A stretch of 64,000 nucleotides of DNA from Elysia crispata (Eukaryota > Mollusca > Gastropoda > Plakobranchidae), in contig JAWDGP010002503.1 in assembly GCA_033675545.1 (NCBI GenBank), forward strand, positions 57,501 to 121,500, given 5' to 3'. The notes below the pieces were generated by a model. The model ran no database searches and was not told where the DNA came from. It worked only from the letters and a program-made list of their open reading frames with translations. This document shows, in pieces, positions 37,101 through 48,819 of the stretch; position 1 is the first letter of the stretch; each line of letters starts with the position of its first letter. Both the position numbers and the translations under genes were made by a program.

Positions 37101-40100
37101 TATCCAAATAAGTTACCCAAATTTTCTTCTTTCTCATGGTTTCTTTGATTAGGTTATGCCTTTACAAATGTGTTCAATTAAGGCCAGGGTCATCCTCATC
37201 TTGTTCAATGTTTCAGGGCTTACTTTGAATTGATTTGTGTAGAAAATCATAAAATTAGTAAGTGTAAACTGTTCTTGCAGGTTGGTTTTCTGCTCCTTTC
37301 AACATGTCATTCAGAAAGATCGTAATTATCACAAAATTTCAAAAGATGATCTTACCATTAGCAATGCTGCTCTTGTGATTTCCATGAATTCATCGTAGTC
37401 TCCCCCTATGCCCTCTCTTTCTAACACTCAAATCATATCTCATTTTCTCCAAACTTTAGCAAATATTCATAAGGAAGGGTTCATTGATCTATAACTCATC
37501 ACCTCTATGGCTAGATTGATAGAGTTGTCAGCCTGTCTCAGAGCTTCAGCAGCTGCCCCTGGAGGAAAATCCATACTCACAAGGCTGTCAAAATGATCCA
37601 CATTTACCCTTGGATAAGCAAAACAAAAAGCAAAAGTTCTACATCAATAATGAATATGACCTATATAAAAGTTTTCAATATTGGTCAAATTAATTTGACA
37701 AAATATTATCTTGTCCTTAAAAGATTCAATCAGATAAATGTTAAATATACTAATACGTTAAATTATAAGCTTCTGTACTCTGCTTTATGTTAAAAATATT
37801 TTCTCCACATTATCAAAAGACAGAAAATCACATCAAATAGATTTATTGGGGAAAACCCAAGGAAGTCCTATTTCGCTGAATATAATGACCGTCTTTTCAT
37901 CACGCTATTAGCATGCACTCTTGTGAAGGTATATTGCAACTCCAAAAAGCACAACATGCTATGTGGCAGAATTTGCGAACTAAAATTTCCCAATTGCAAT
38001 GAGCTGCTGCTGGCTTTAAACCTGCTACCATTATGAAAACTTACATAGCATACTAAAAACTACAGCAGTAAATCAAATGCCACATTTTATTCCCCAACTT
38101 GAAACTCTTGTACTTTATTCTTTTTTGTTTCCTAAAGTGAGACCTTAAAATGAAATAAAATATTCTGAATTCAAAATAAACATTGAGATGGCCAAGCACA
38201 CAAAGAAAAAATAATACACAGTTGATAACTGCTACATAATCTCAGTAGAGAATTAAAAGTATTGTAGATTATAGAAAAGGTATTCGCTCCAAGAAAACAA
38301 CAACTTTTATGTAAGAAAATACTTACAATGCCCCTCCAACTGTTTTTCCCAGTTTCTTTCCTCTCACTCTTTGCTGCCAAGCTTGCTTGCCCTTCTTGTT
38401 TATTTCTTCTTTTTCCTTTGAAAAATACACACACACAATATCAACAGACCTTGTAAGGCCCATATGATTCATTATTCAAGGCAATTCGTTTTCATTAACT
38501 TAAAAATATTAAGAAAAAAATGAGAAAATAGTAGACTGGATCATGCTCAAGAATATTGAAACCTCTAAATAGTCCTCAAAATATTTTAGAATTAATTGAT
38601 TAGTTACAAGACATAAAAAAGGAAAAAAAGATTTACAGGGACAAGTAAAGAAAAAAAAAACAACAATGAGGAGGAGGAGATGAAGAAGAAAAAGAAGAAA
38701 AGGAAGATGAGGATAATTATGTAGTAGAAAAAAACATTGACAGCTACCATTAGAAAATGTAGAAAACAAAATAAAAAATGGAAAAGTTAGATGAAAAAAG
38801 ACAAAGATGCAAAAAACAAAAGACCATAGCTCTCTCTCACTTTCCTCTTTTCCATTATAAAGTCGACAGCACTTGGCACATTCCCATTCTTTGTGCGTAG
38901 ACCTAGCCTAGCTTCTCGCTCAGAGAATCCCATTAACATGACTGAAAAAGAAAAGATAAATAACTGATAAGAAAGATTTAGTGGAAAAAAACAAAACAAA
39001 ACTCCACAAATGAAGTACAATTAAAAGCCACCAACTTTTATTCATATTTCATACAAAGTTGATTTCTACTTCTTTGTTTCCACACAGGGTTAGTCATCTA
39101 ATATGTTTGTTTTGAATCCATTTAAATTCCTGATGCTGATGATAATTGGTACTTGCTAGATTTAAAAAAATCAGACTAAAAACTAGTCTACTTAAAAAAA
39201 AAAAATGGAAGTAGAGGAATTAAATCAGATAACATGATTTCAATTAATTTGCAACTCACTTTCATTCAGACTGTTGTCATCAACATGTAAGAGAGTGAGT
39301 ACAAACTCTGCCTGCAATAAAATTCAAGATAAATTCTTTTATATAAGAGTGGAGTAAAGTGCAATACTTTTGGAATCTGGGTAAAACATACCTTCAGATG
39401 CCAAGACAAATCAAATCATAGTTCGAAATTCATTTTGACTTCTGAATATGCTCTACCCAGGGCCAAACATCCACACATAAGACATACAGAAGCTTTCAGA
39501 TATATATTTTATGAAGAAGCTTTATCACAAAATATATATTCTAAAAAAAAAAAATTTGTAAGATCCAAACATCTTTGCCAAAGACATATCTCCATCTCTA
39601 TTATTTTTGTAGTTGTCATATTGATTGTTAACTTAAATAATCCAAACTCACACCAAGGGCCATCTTAAATCTTAATCACTCTCACCTCTAACTCCTAAAC
39701 ATACCCTGTTAAAGAGGATACCGGCTTCTCTGATGTCACCTTTATGAAAGGCTACTATTCCTTGCAGCAGGTAGAGCCTCATCAGCAACGCTTGCTCTGT
39801 GCCTGTTCCACCCTGGATGTAAAAGGAAAACGCAAGAAGGTAAGTAGATCATTTGCTTTCACAGTTTATAGGCCTCGTGTTGCTTGGTTATTGCATATTG
39901 TCTTGGTATATTTCTATAAAATCAAAACTATTACAGTGATGCAAATCTTGCTTGATGTTAAGCATCTTGTAAGATCCAAGTCTTTGGTGCTTATTATATC
40001 TTGGAGGACTTGGAATTTTTAAAATACTATTGTTTTCAGTGAGACTTATAGTTTTCTACCCAAACAATAACATACAAAGTCTGGCCTACATTTAACACAA

Positions 40101-43100
40101 AATGTACATATTTACGATGTTTGATTCTTTTTTTAAATTTCAAGTTATGGAAACTTATCAACATCCTTATTTCTTTTCATAAAAATATCTGCATTTTCAA
40201 GAATTTTCTTTGTGTCTTTGTAAAATCATAAAAAAATTTGGACCAGGTAAGAATCAAATTACCTTAAGTGCTGCAAGACGTTCCATCTTTTCACCATAAC
40301 TGCGCTTAAAGCCAGCCTCACTTGCTTGCAAGCGTATATCTGCGATACAAAATCGATTTTGCTAAAATCAAACATGATATCTACCTTATCCATGAAATAA
40401 AATAAAAATAAAAATGAGGCAAAATATGAAAGCAATGTCAAAGCCTAGAAACGAGGCTAACAGGTACTATAAAAAATACATTTATCTTCAAAACAGTATG
40501 AAAATCAGGTTACTTTGGTATTCGAGATGTAGCTCTAACAAAATCTAACTTTTCTAACAAAATGGTGTTTTCCTAGTAGTTTTAAATTGTATAAAATCCC
40601 CTGCAATTCTCTCAGAGTTTAATTTGGTCACGGAATTGTTTTTTTTTTATTATAAATTAAAAGTTTCAGAAACAAAATTATTTTCTTTTAAGTTGTGACA
40701 AAATACGTATGAAAATATGATATTTTTTTCCAGAGTCTGGTTACCGATAGGAAATGTGTGACAATCAAAGTCAGACCTGGCAATCAACTGACCTGCATTT
40801 GGCAACTGGTCGAGGTTCTTAAGTTGCCAGTAGCACCAGACAATGTCCAGACAGAGGATAGCATAATTGTCCACTGAGTTTAAAATCTGTGAGCTGCATT
40901 TACTGGCGTGAGATGAGAGAAAAAATCTTAAAACATAGTGTCATTTATTTTAATCAATTTCATGCTTAATCATTATACAGTGAAATCTGTTTTTATTGAC
41001 ATACTGTAAGAAAAAAATATTATGTCAATATATTAAAATGTCGATAAATAAAAATACAGAGATAAAGACAAAAATATCAACAACAAAGACAAATAGTTAA
41101 ATGCCAACTAAAAGAGGGAAAAAAAGGATGTGAATGTGTAGATTAAAGGAGTTGGTTGTCTTCCTCATTAATTTTTTTTCTACATGAAATGGGGTTATGT
41201 GTATGGTGTCTGCTTTCTCCTATTTTAGTAAATAATAACTTTCTAATCAACCTGCATCAAAAATTTGATCTACATTTCATTGACATGTTTTTTCTTGCCA
41301 TGGCCATGTTGAAATCTGACAAATGTAAGTCCAGAGTTAACATTGTTGCACTGAGTAGTAAAAAGCATGGTTGTTTCAATGCTGTTGTGTGTAAAAAAGA
41401 AGAAAGTCTGTAAAGAAAGCCTAATCTTGTACTGTTAACCACAGTGGAGTGTCAGACGAGCGTTATGGTGCCAATCAGCAGACACTGTCTTAGTATCTAG
41501 ATATGCAGTGAGGGGAAAATAGTAGGGGCTGAGTAAAAAAACCTAAGCCAATCATTGAGCCAATGGTAAGTGCTAAGCCTTTAACTTTTCATCTCTCCTT
41601 CTCAACAGTTCTTTTACAAGATCACAATACATGTAAGGGCCTTAGCAAGATGTTTTACGAGATAGTGAAAAAGTAAGGAAGTATGTGTACAAGAGACACA
41701 ACTAGATCTAGGCCTGATAGAAAGCCAGTGTCGATTGTTGCTTTGAAATAAGACCGTGTTAAACCCTCATTATAATCCAAGCTGAATTTGCTTAACACAA
41801 TAGATGAAGGGCAGGGATGCAAATTGCAGAATTTTTGCCAGCTGGTTATTCCCTTGCTATTTGGGCTGGCCTAAAGCTAGAAGCAGGCATGTTAATAAGG
41901 CAGAATAGCAGAAAAAAAAGCCAATATGAGACTTTACCATTAAGAACATTGAATTAAAAATATAGTGCTTGGAATAAAATGATAAGTCGGCTGTCGATAC
42001 TGTACATTGCAATGAGTTGAGACACAATAATAAAATCTTCTTTGTGGTTATTAGATGAACGATTTCCTTATTCAGAGCAGCTGTGTGATAAAATCGCTTC
42101 TATAAGATGTTTTTGCTTTAGCTTTTACAAAATGTTTTTGCTTCTAATCCAATGCAAACCCTAACAAAATCTTTGGAGATAATAATTAAAAAAAAAAACA
42201 AGTTAAAACCAACAGCAAATTGCAAATATTTTAGAACTGAAACGTCCCAATGTGCTTACTTTTGTCACTGCTGAGAGAACCTCGAAATCAAATTTAGGCA
42301 GAGGACATTAAAGAAGCCTTTTGCTAATTGAAACCCCCTTAAGCTGCACATAGCTAAGAAAATAGCTGCAGATTTCATTACCTTTAAAAGTATATTTCAT
42401 CACTTGAACTAATATCATAGGTCATTGCAAATATAGTGCAACACTGTTAGATCTTCAAACTTGATTGACTTTATACAGGTCATACGGACACAATCTTAAA
42501 AAAAAACCCAATCAACTACCCATTTTATGTAACTGATTCTTGGATACAATAAAAGCAAGAAAAGTTTTTGGCCAGACAGATGATATACAACAATATGGAA
42601 TGCCAACAGGAAAGTCATAATTGAAATGAATTTTGAAAAATGATCTGGGAGCAAATTTATCAACAATCTATGAAGGCCAAGCCAGAAAATGATGGAAGGT
42701 GATGATGATAAAATTCAATCTATGGTCAGGCCAGTACAGAGCATTATTTTCTACGTTATATATTTTATACTTGGTTCCTTCCAAACTTTTCTTGATATGT
42801 AAATCCACACTTATACCTGTCTGAAATCTTTATCAATTTTCAGGAAAAAAGATGATTAATCTAGTACCTAAATTCAGCATCCGCCTCAAGAAACAACGGC
42901 AAAGCTAGTGAGAACTTGTGGGTCCTTAAGGCTGCCCTCCCTTTCTCATGAAGGGCCATAGCTAGAGTCAAAGCCTATTTGGATAAAAACATTAAAAAAG
43001 AGGAAGGAAATGTATAAAAATTCGTTAAAATTTGCTCCCCATCATCCCAAATCCAAAATGAAATAAGAATAAGGCTCTATTTTATACCTGATTCAATAAA

Positions 43101-46100
43101 CTGATAAAATGATTACTATAGATAAAAAAAACAACAACTCAGAAAGGTTTTGAGAGATACGCCACATCTTTATACAAGCATCTTCAAGTAGGTAAGAGAA
43201 GTTGAAACAATCACCAAAGAGGATTAGGTTTTTTTAATGAAAAATCCGCTTAATAAGCTAAAGAAACATTTTATTCTCTTCAAAAGCCAAAAAAGGAACA
43301 AAAGATTTATATCCTAAAAGTTCAGATTAGGAGAGCAAATACATTAGATTATGAAATTATAAACAAAAGATTTCAAGATAGTTTAACTATGAGAAAATCT
43401 GGCAAACCTTTTTCTCCTCTATTGGAAGTGCTAAGGGTTTGCCATTCTGGTCTGCAATCTGAATGTCAAAGTCATCGTCATCTGAAATAAAATTACATTT
43501 GCTTGACACAAACAGACCAGAGAAATTTTTTTTGTTCAAATGAAGTATTCAGAATGACAATTCAGTTGACATTAAGCAAATAACTTGGACAAAGATATAA
43601 TGAAAAGAAAAAATACTTTGTTTTCCTTACAAACAGTCATCCAGAATATTATGATATTATGTTAATGCACAAATTTAAAAGAGCAGATAAATTTCATTTT
43701 AATGAATTCTTAGCTTGAGACATAATTATAGAAGACATGTGTAAATTGTAAACTGACCATCACCCCTAGCTGATAAAAACTCTGCTGATTGTCTTGCCCT
43801 CTCTACCTCTGCAATTTCAGCCTCTTTTCCTGCAATCTGGGCTTCAGAAGATGTCATTAGGATGGCCATGATATCACTGCCATTCTGTAGAGGAAATTGA
43901 AATTTTGGTAAGACTTGAGGGATTGGATGAACACAAAGTAAGAATCTCATATATTATTCAACACATGATAATTATCCTCATACTTTTGATCAAGAGACAG
44001 TCCTACAGATACGATCGATGTAATAAGCATCATCCAATTCAGTTTAAGCACGCAATTTCATTTTTAGAATGGCTATGCAACATATCAAACATATTCTCAT
44101 AAACAAAAATTTTCAAAAACATCTCCAAAAAATATTCAAACCACAAACCTTATATCAAAGCAGACGGCTATATTGTTCAAATGGAAATAATAGTACTTAC
44201 ATATTTGAGCTGCCTTTTTCTGCTTGATTAAGAGAAGTCCAGACGCAGATCATTTGCAAAATAATGAAACAGAAACTTGATTAACAACAACCCAGAGGAT
44301 CAATACTTAAAAAAACAAACAAACAACAAAACACTGACTTTGATTTCTTGATCCTCCAGAGATTGTCTTTCAGTGATTATTCGTCCACGGCAAATCATCT
44401 TCAACAGGAATGGAGAGATGTTATAATGTGTTGAGACCAGGTCTTTCAGCTCTGAACCTGATATATTCAACTTGCATTCTAATGGCATGGGCTTCTTAGA
44501 TGCTTTCTGCAAAAACCAAGACGGTGAGAAATTATGAAGTTTGTACCATGACTGTTTGAGTCTCATTCAGCATCCAGACGTGTATTTTCATAAAATAAAC
44601 GTTGTCCTGTTTGGATGAAAATAATCCAGCAAGATCATGTTTTAGCAGATAAATGAACCACCATTTTTTTCAAGAAAAACTCACCCTCTTTATCTGATTT
44701 AGGCGAGGCCATTAATCTTGGGAGCAATTTATTTTTCATTTGGACAAGATATGAAATAGTCTTCACGTAAAGATATAGTGTTTGGGATTTGGTTGTGAGG
44801 TTTTTACTTATTTATTTTAGCATAACGGACTGCCCATCATGTTTCAAACTGTATTATTTCAACTATAGAATCTAGGTCGTAATATACAATATAGGTCCTA
44901 TTGAATCAGCTTTTTGATTTTAAAAAAGCTGTCCTTTATCAAATGTGTTTATTCAGTATTTGATCCTTACACACATGTATTTGAAGTAAGCTAGATATTT
45001 CTAGATCTAAATCAACATGATGTTAAGACCTAGCAACACAACATAAACGCTAGCCTCAGATGCATCATTGTGTGTTGTTTATGAAGCTATATTATCATAT
45101 CAGTTAGAAGTCTCATGATTGTTCCTTTCCTCAAAATGGCTGAAGGACTTTTCAAATCTAATAGGAGCGCATTTATTATCTAAATCTATAATTTTTTTGT
45201 TCGTTGTCTTTTCAATTAAATTTGAGACTCATATCAGTTGTTCAAAGCTCAGTAAACTTCATTTGTATGTGTTGAGTGGTTTTGGAGAAGATTGGGAAAA
45301 AAAAATCTTAGTTGACTTTTATAATACAGATAACATCAGCCTAAAAAAACCAAGATAACTTAATGAATCCAATGCACCTTCACACACCTTGACCGATACA
45401 GCTTCCCCAAGGAGCATTACATAAACGTTTATATTGTTATAAAAACTCTTGTAAACATATCAGGGCTAACCTCAGCTGATACTGGACCAGCCATTCGAAC
45501 TCTTAGAGTTGCCAGCCCCTGGCTTTGAAACTTTTCCCTCTCATCTAGCTTGGCCAGGGCATGCAGTCTCAACTCTTCCAGAATATGAGCAATCTCTTCG
45601 GGTGAGGCACCAAGCTTCTCACTGTACTTGACGATAAGAGCCTTAATGTGAAAATAAAAAATAAAAGATATTGTTACATACCTTTCTGGTATATATCTCG
45701 ATGAATTTTAAAAGCATAAGGACCAATCTAAAAGTGTATCTATTAAATTGAAGAATCTTAATCTCTTTTCTTAGTTCACCTACCCTACACGTCTTTTGCT
45801 TTGTATTAACTTAACATTATAAATATTTTGAACATACATTTATCCTGTTTCAATCGAATAATTCAGAAAGGAGGAAAAAATCTATAATATTCTGTACAAA
45901 TCATTCAACGTATTTCTTGGGTGAGGCCCATAATTGAAAGGGGAAGATTAAATACATTAACAGATAAAATATTATAGTAATACAAATAACAAAAAACAGA
46001 GAAAAACAAAAACAAAAAAACAAAAAAGCTTTAACAATAGATTACTTTTAAAGGTAGCCACAAGGGCCCTTTGAATTGAATAAAATTTATTTAAAAAATA

Positions 46101-46474
46101 TGGAAGAAATACTTAGGAAAATGTAAAAAAAAAATAAAAGAAAAGGAAACTAAAAGGATATGTACAGTGCTTTCAATTCCCAGATATTCAAATAAAAGAA
46201 AAACCTAAAAAGACTGATTCTTTCTCCGCAGAGATTCATAAATAGAACCTATATCCAAAGTGAAATAATTGTAACTAAAAATTTTGTACTGAATCAAAAA
46301 GTAAACTTATTGTGGATCAGGATTAGATACATGTTAAATAAAGATGATACATACGTCAGGACATTCGCCTTTGCTCTTGTCAGATGTAGTGTAAGGCGGT
46401 AACCACAGCTTCACTTTTTCAGCGTTAAGGAAATCCCTTATTTGTTTCACCAAAAGATCACGACCAACATCCAT
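31183..46474 (-). CDS. NUB1: NUB1, NEDD8 ultimate buster 1
   Basis: Coding exons (high to low): 46474-46355, 45641-45471, 44506-44339, 43884-43758, 43481-43408, 42974-42868, 40893-40793, 40339-40263, 39812-39705, 39311-39260, 38941-38841, 38415-38327, 37608-37503, 36843-36760, 33162-32964 and 31376-31183. Every intron is GT-AG and every phase agrees, giving 625 residues against about 615 in human. The start MDVGRDLLVKQIRDF has an in-frame TAA 12 nt upstream. NUB1 binds NEDD8 and FAT10 and delivers them to the 26S proteasome. Visible parts are a ubiquitin-like domain (about 83-165, LNISGSELKDLVSTHYNIS) and a helical middle with ALHEKGRAAL and VDNYAILCLDIVWCYWQL. Three UBA domains follow: about 366-400 (LMGFSEREARLGLRTKNGNV), 433-472 (LVSMDFPPGAAAEALRQADN) and 487-528 (VVSLGFEVEFARRALEFSRG). 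The acidic C-terminus is DISEDYYDHLDL. All match human NUB1 in order. It is divergent from LETMD1. No defects were seen. Confidence 0.95.
33244..33300 (-). other. Possible optional 57-nt NUB1 exon
   Basis: On the minus strand this stretch is flanked by an acceptor (gttgcaaccag) and a strong donor (aag, then gtaagg). It is exactly 19 codons (FLTTATQIIETHKLSHNGK), open and in the phase 0 shared by its neighbours. An 81-nt intron would separate it from the exon starting at 33162. The canonical protein does not need it, because exons 36760 and 33162 already join to make a normal third UBA helix. It may be an alternative exon or chance. Confidence 0.25.
34080..34600 (+). mobile_element. LINE reverse-transcriptase fragment (Jockey/CR1-like)
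   Basis: The plus strand gives the RT entry region. Positions 34400-34590 read IEEENIQRALNSMKPNHASG, then PD, then LLNYSSVQLYMHTICTIHN. This resembles the family block 'ALNSIKPNKASGPDGIP...LLK.CS.QL'. Upstream (34105-34330) are decayed pieces of the pre-RT linker (KFNAWDMKSVWE, LNKFYT). The frame is broken by stops and shifts and no palm motif remains, so it is a small dead fragment. It is antisense to NUB1 within the intron between the exons ending at 36760 and starting at 33162. Confidence 0.7.
40894..42867. other. Largest middle NUB1 intron; no gene
   Basis: A nearly 2-kb intron. Near 40980-41057 an imperfect inverted repeat (gtttttattgacat and atgtcgataaataaaaa) resembles the edge of a small DNA transposon, but no second terminus or target duplication was found. 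Nothing else was recognised. Confidence 0.5.
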
Positions 46475-46489
46475 AATTGAAAATTAAAC

Positions 46490-48349
46490 CTATTAAAAAA
46501 AGAATTTCACCAAGAAAAATTGATTTATTTTTCCCCTTGAACCTAGACAAAAAGTTTGGTGCATAACTTTTGTGGATTTTTTGAAAGATAAAAAAAACCT
46601 CACATGTTTATAAATCACTGTGACCACTAAAATCTTTTCTCGTTTCATAATGAGACTGCTTTTAAAAATACTTTTTTGGACAAGATCTGTAGAGCACAAA
46701 AGAGACAAACTGCCAAACTGTTTTCCCTTTAGCAATGCAAAGGGTCACCCAGTTTAATTTGTCTGAAACAAATTAAGCTTAGGGGTGTAAACAAGATACA
46801 GAGATGCCACCCAAGTTTGAAAATTTTGCCTGAACTTTTTTCACCCCTCATTCCACATTCACACACACATATATTTAATTCCAATCAATCACTTCATTGA
46901 TTCTACAATCTGTTTGAGTAAGATAGTCTTCATCATACAGCAAATTTATAATTTTTTCTCATTCACATTTTTTCCACTTTAGATTAAGTTTACCAGCAAT
47001 TTTAGAATTGCCTGACTGCCGGGTTCCAGCAATTGTCGGAAAAGTGGTATCTCTGAAGATATGAGAAATAGGAATAATTTTTCTGCACACACAGGATGTA
47101 ACTGTAAATATCTATTTATAAGTAAAACCAAGTGCTGCAGATGAGATGATAAAATAGCAGTGACATTAATTGGTTTTCCTATTCTATGCTGAGAGGTTGG
47201 AATAGCACTCTTTATAAATAATGAGTAGCTAAATACTATCAGGATCATAAAGATTGTATATATGTAAACCGTCATTAGACAAGTGATTAATTTATCCAAA
47301 AGTACTTTTCTTGAACATGCATTATTTAACAACATCACAAAATGGAAATTTCATGATATTATGAAGATTCTGAAGACTATATCTTACATTTTTCCTCATA
47401 CCAAAAATAATGATGTTAAAATCCCAATTACTCAATAACGAAAAAGACTGAAAATGCAACTTGTAAATAGTACTACATAAAAAGTATTATCAGATGCATT
47501 TGTGACTGATTAGATCTGAAAAAAACTTTCATACAAATTCACAGTTATATGTATGAGATGGGTGTAATCCTTTACCTAAAGTGTTCCCCATCTCTTACAA
47601 GACTGAAGATATTTCATTTTTCAACAGATTTTAAATTGAAAACTATAAGAAAAAAAATTTATACATTAAGTTCAATCCATTGAAGATCCTTTATTTAGAT
47701 CTAATTACAAAATCAAACAAAGATGATGCCTTTAAAATAATTGAATTTAGGGATTAAGTATTCTTAGTATATAAAAAAAATTAATTAAACCCAAACATTC
47801 CTCAAGTTTGCCTTGTCACCAAGAAGAAAGTGTTGAAATTGAGCATACAACATGAACAGCTGGTTTAAATGCACACTCATGCATTCTAAATATGGAAATA
47901 CAGATATTTTGTAAACATGAAGACTTGACTAGACTAGATCTATATTTAGACACTTACCAATCAAATTTGATATAGACCCTAACAAATACGTTTAGATCTT
48001 AAGTGTCTGGTGGTGTTTGAATATGGGTAAATGTTAGATAAAACCAGACACAAGGGTTTATTGTGACCCCCCCCCCCCAACAAAAAAAAAAACAAAAAAA
48101 AAAAAAAAAAAAAAACAAAAAAAAACCAAAAAAAAAAACCGATGCGGAAGTAAAATTATGAATTCCGAAGGGTAAATGTCAAACATAAAATGTGGGTCGG
48201 ACCTCAAATGAGTCTAGAATCTAGATCTAGATTTAGATCGTGCCCTACATCTTTCTAGTATTTTCTTACTGATGTCAAATGAAAGTATAGGCCTAATCAA
48301 TTCACGATTTAGCTCAGTCTAGATCAACATAGAATTATAGAAATAATAC
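46490..48349 (-). other. NUB1 5' intron
   Basis: An approximately 1.86-kb intron between the non-coding first exon (donor gtatta at 48349) and the first coding exon (acceptor ttttaatag at 46490). It contains an unexplained 119-codon hydrophobic sense frame (47338-46979) and a poly-C/poly-A tract (48068-48139). Confidence 0.6.
48068..48139. repeat. Poly-C / poly-A low-complexity tract
   Basis: A run of about ten C is followed by interrupted poly-A with scattered C. It lies in the NUB1 5' intron, about 210 bp from the first exon. It has no poly-A signal or element body attached. Confidence 0.85.
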
Positions 48350-48482
48350 CTCTGTAAAACTTTCACAGTTCAGCAGCCGTCAATGATGATCTGTATCACT
48401 GTAAAGTGAGTCGTGGCAATTGTCTTTAGGTAATTTTACATCACCATTAGAAATAACAAGCCCTGTGTTTACTTTCCGTTTC
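48350..48482 (-). other. NUB1 5' UTR exon (5' limit approximate)
   Basis: Minus-strand sequence ending at a donor (ttacagag, then gtatta) that pairs with the acceptor at 46490 before the coding exon. No in-frame ATG joins the NUB1 frame, and an in-frame stop lies just upstream of the NUB1 ATG, so this exon is non-coding. The transcription start is unknown; 48482 is a guess based on the nearby promoter motif. Confidence 0.45.
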
Positions 48483-48819
48483 AATGTTTTGATTCTAAGA
48501 AAAGCCAGCATTATTTGCTGTCGAATTTTAAGACTAGGCAGATAATGGAGGTATTAAATATTTATAGCTCCATTAGGCAGATAGATACAGTAGTTTATAT
48601 CGTCGAGCATTAAATATTTTATATGTATTTCATTTCTACGAAAATTATGGAATGATCAGCTGCAAATACTAACATTTATCACATATCTATATATAAACCA
48701 TTTATTAACACTCACCGATTAAAAAGAAAGTATAATTAAATTTATATTGATATTGATATCTGAAATGTTGATTGAGCTTAACTGGCAAATTATACTATTT
48801 ACTAATATCTATATCAAAG
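48473..48819. promoter_or_regulatory. Bidirectional promoter region of NUB1 and LETMD1
   Basis: NUB1 (minus) and LETMD1 (plus) start within about 350-470 bp of each other with no gene between, so their promoter must be shared or overlapping. On the minus strand 48482-48473 reads GAAACGGAAA, a perfect GAAANNGAAA interferon-response/IRF core that also contains a GGAA ETS core. The LETMD1 start is set in aaagATGGC, a YY1-like context common at starts of mitochondrial-protein genes. No TATA box stands out. The region is AT-rich, not a CpG island. Confidence 0.55.

Noticed and set aside
40975-41060. Possible pogo/Tigger-type terminal inverted repeat (cagtgaaatctgtttttattgaca)
   Set aside because: The start resembles such ends, but no matching second terminus, TA duplication or transposase remnant was found nearby.
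44201-44219. A 19-nt NUB1 micro-exon with strong GTAAGT donor
   Set aside because: Its length shifts the frame and creates a stop at the next junction. The flanking exons join directly as QEIK-NGSDIMAIL, matching human spacing.
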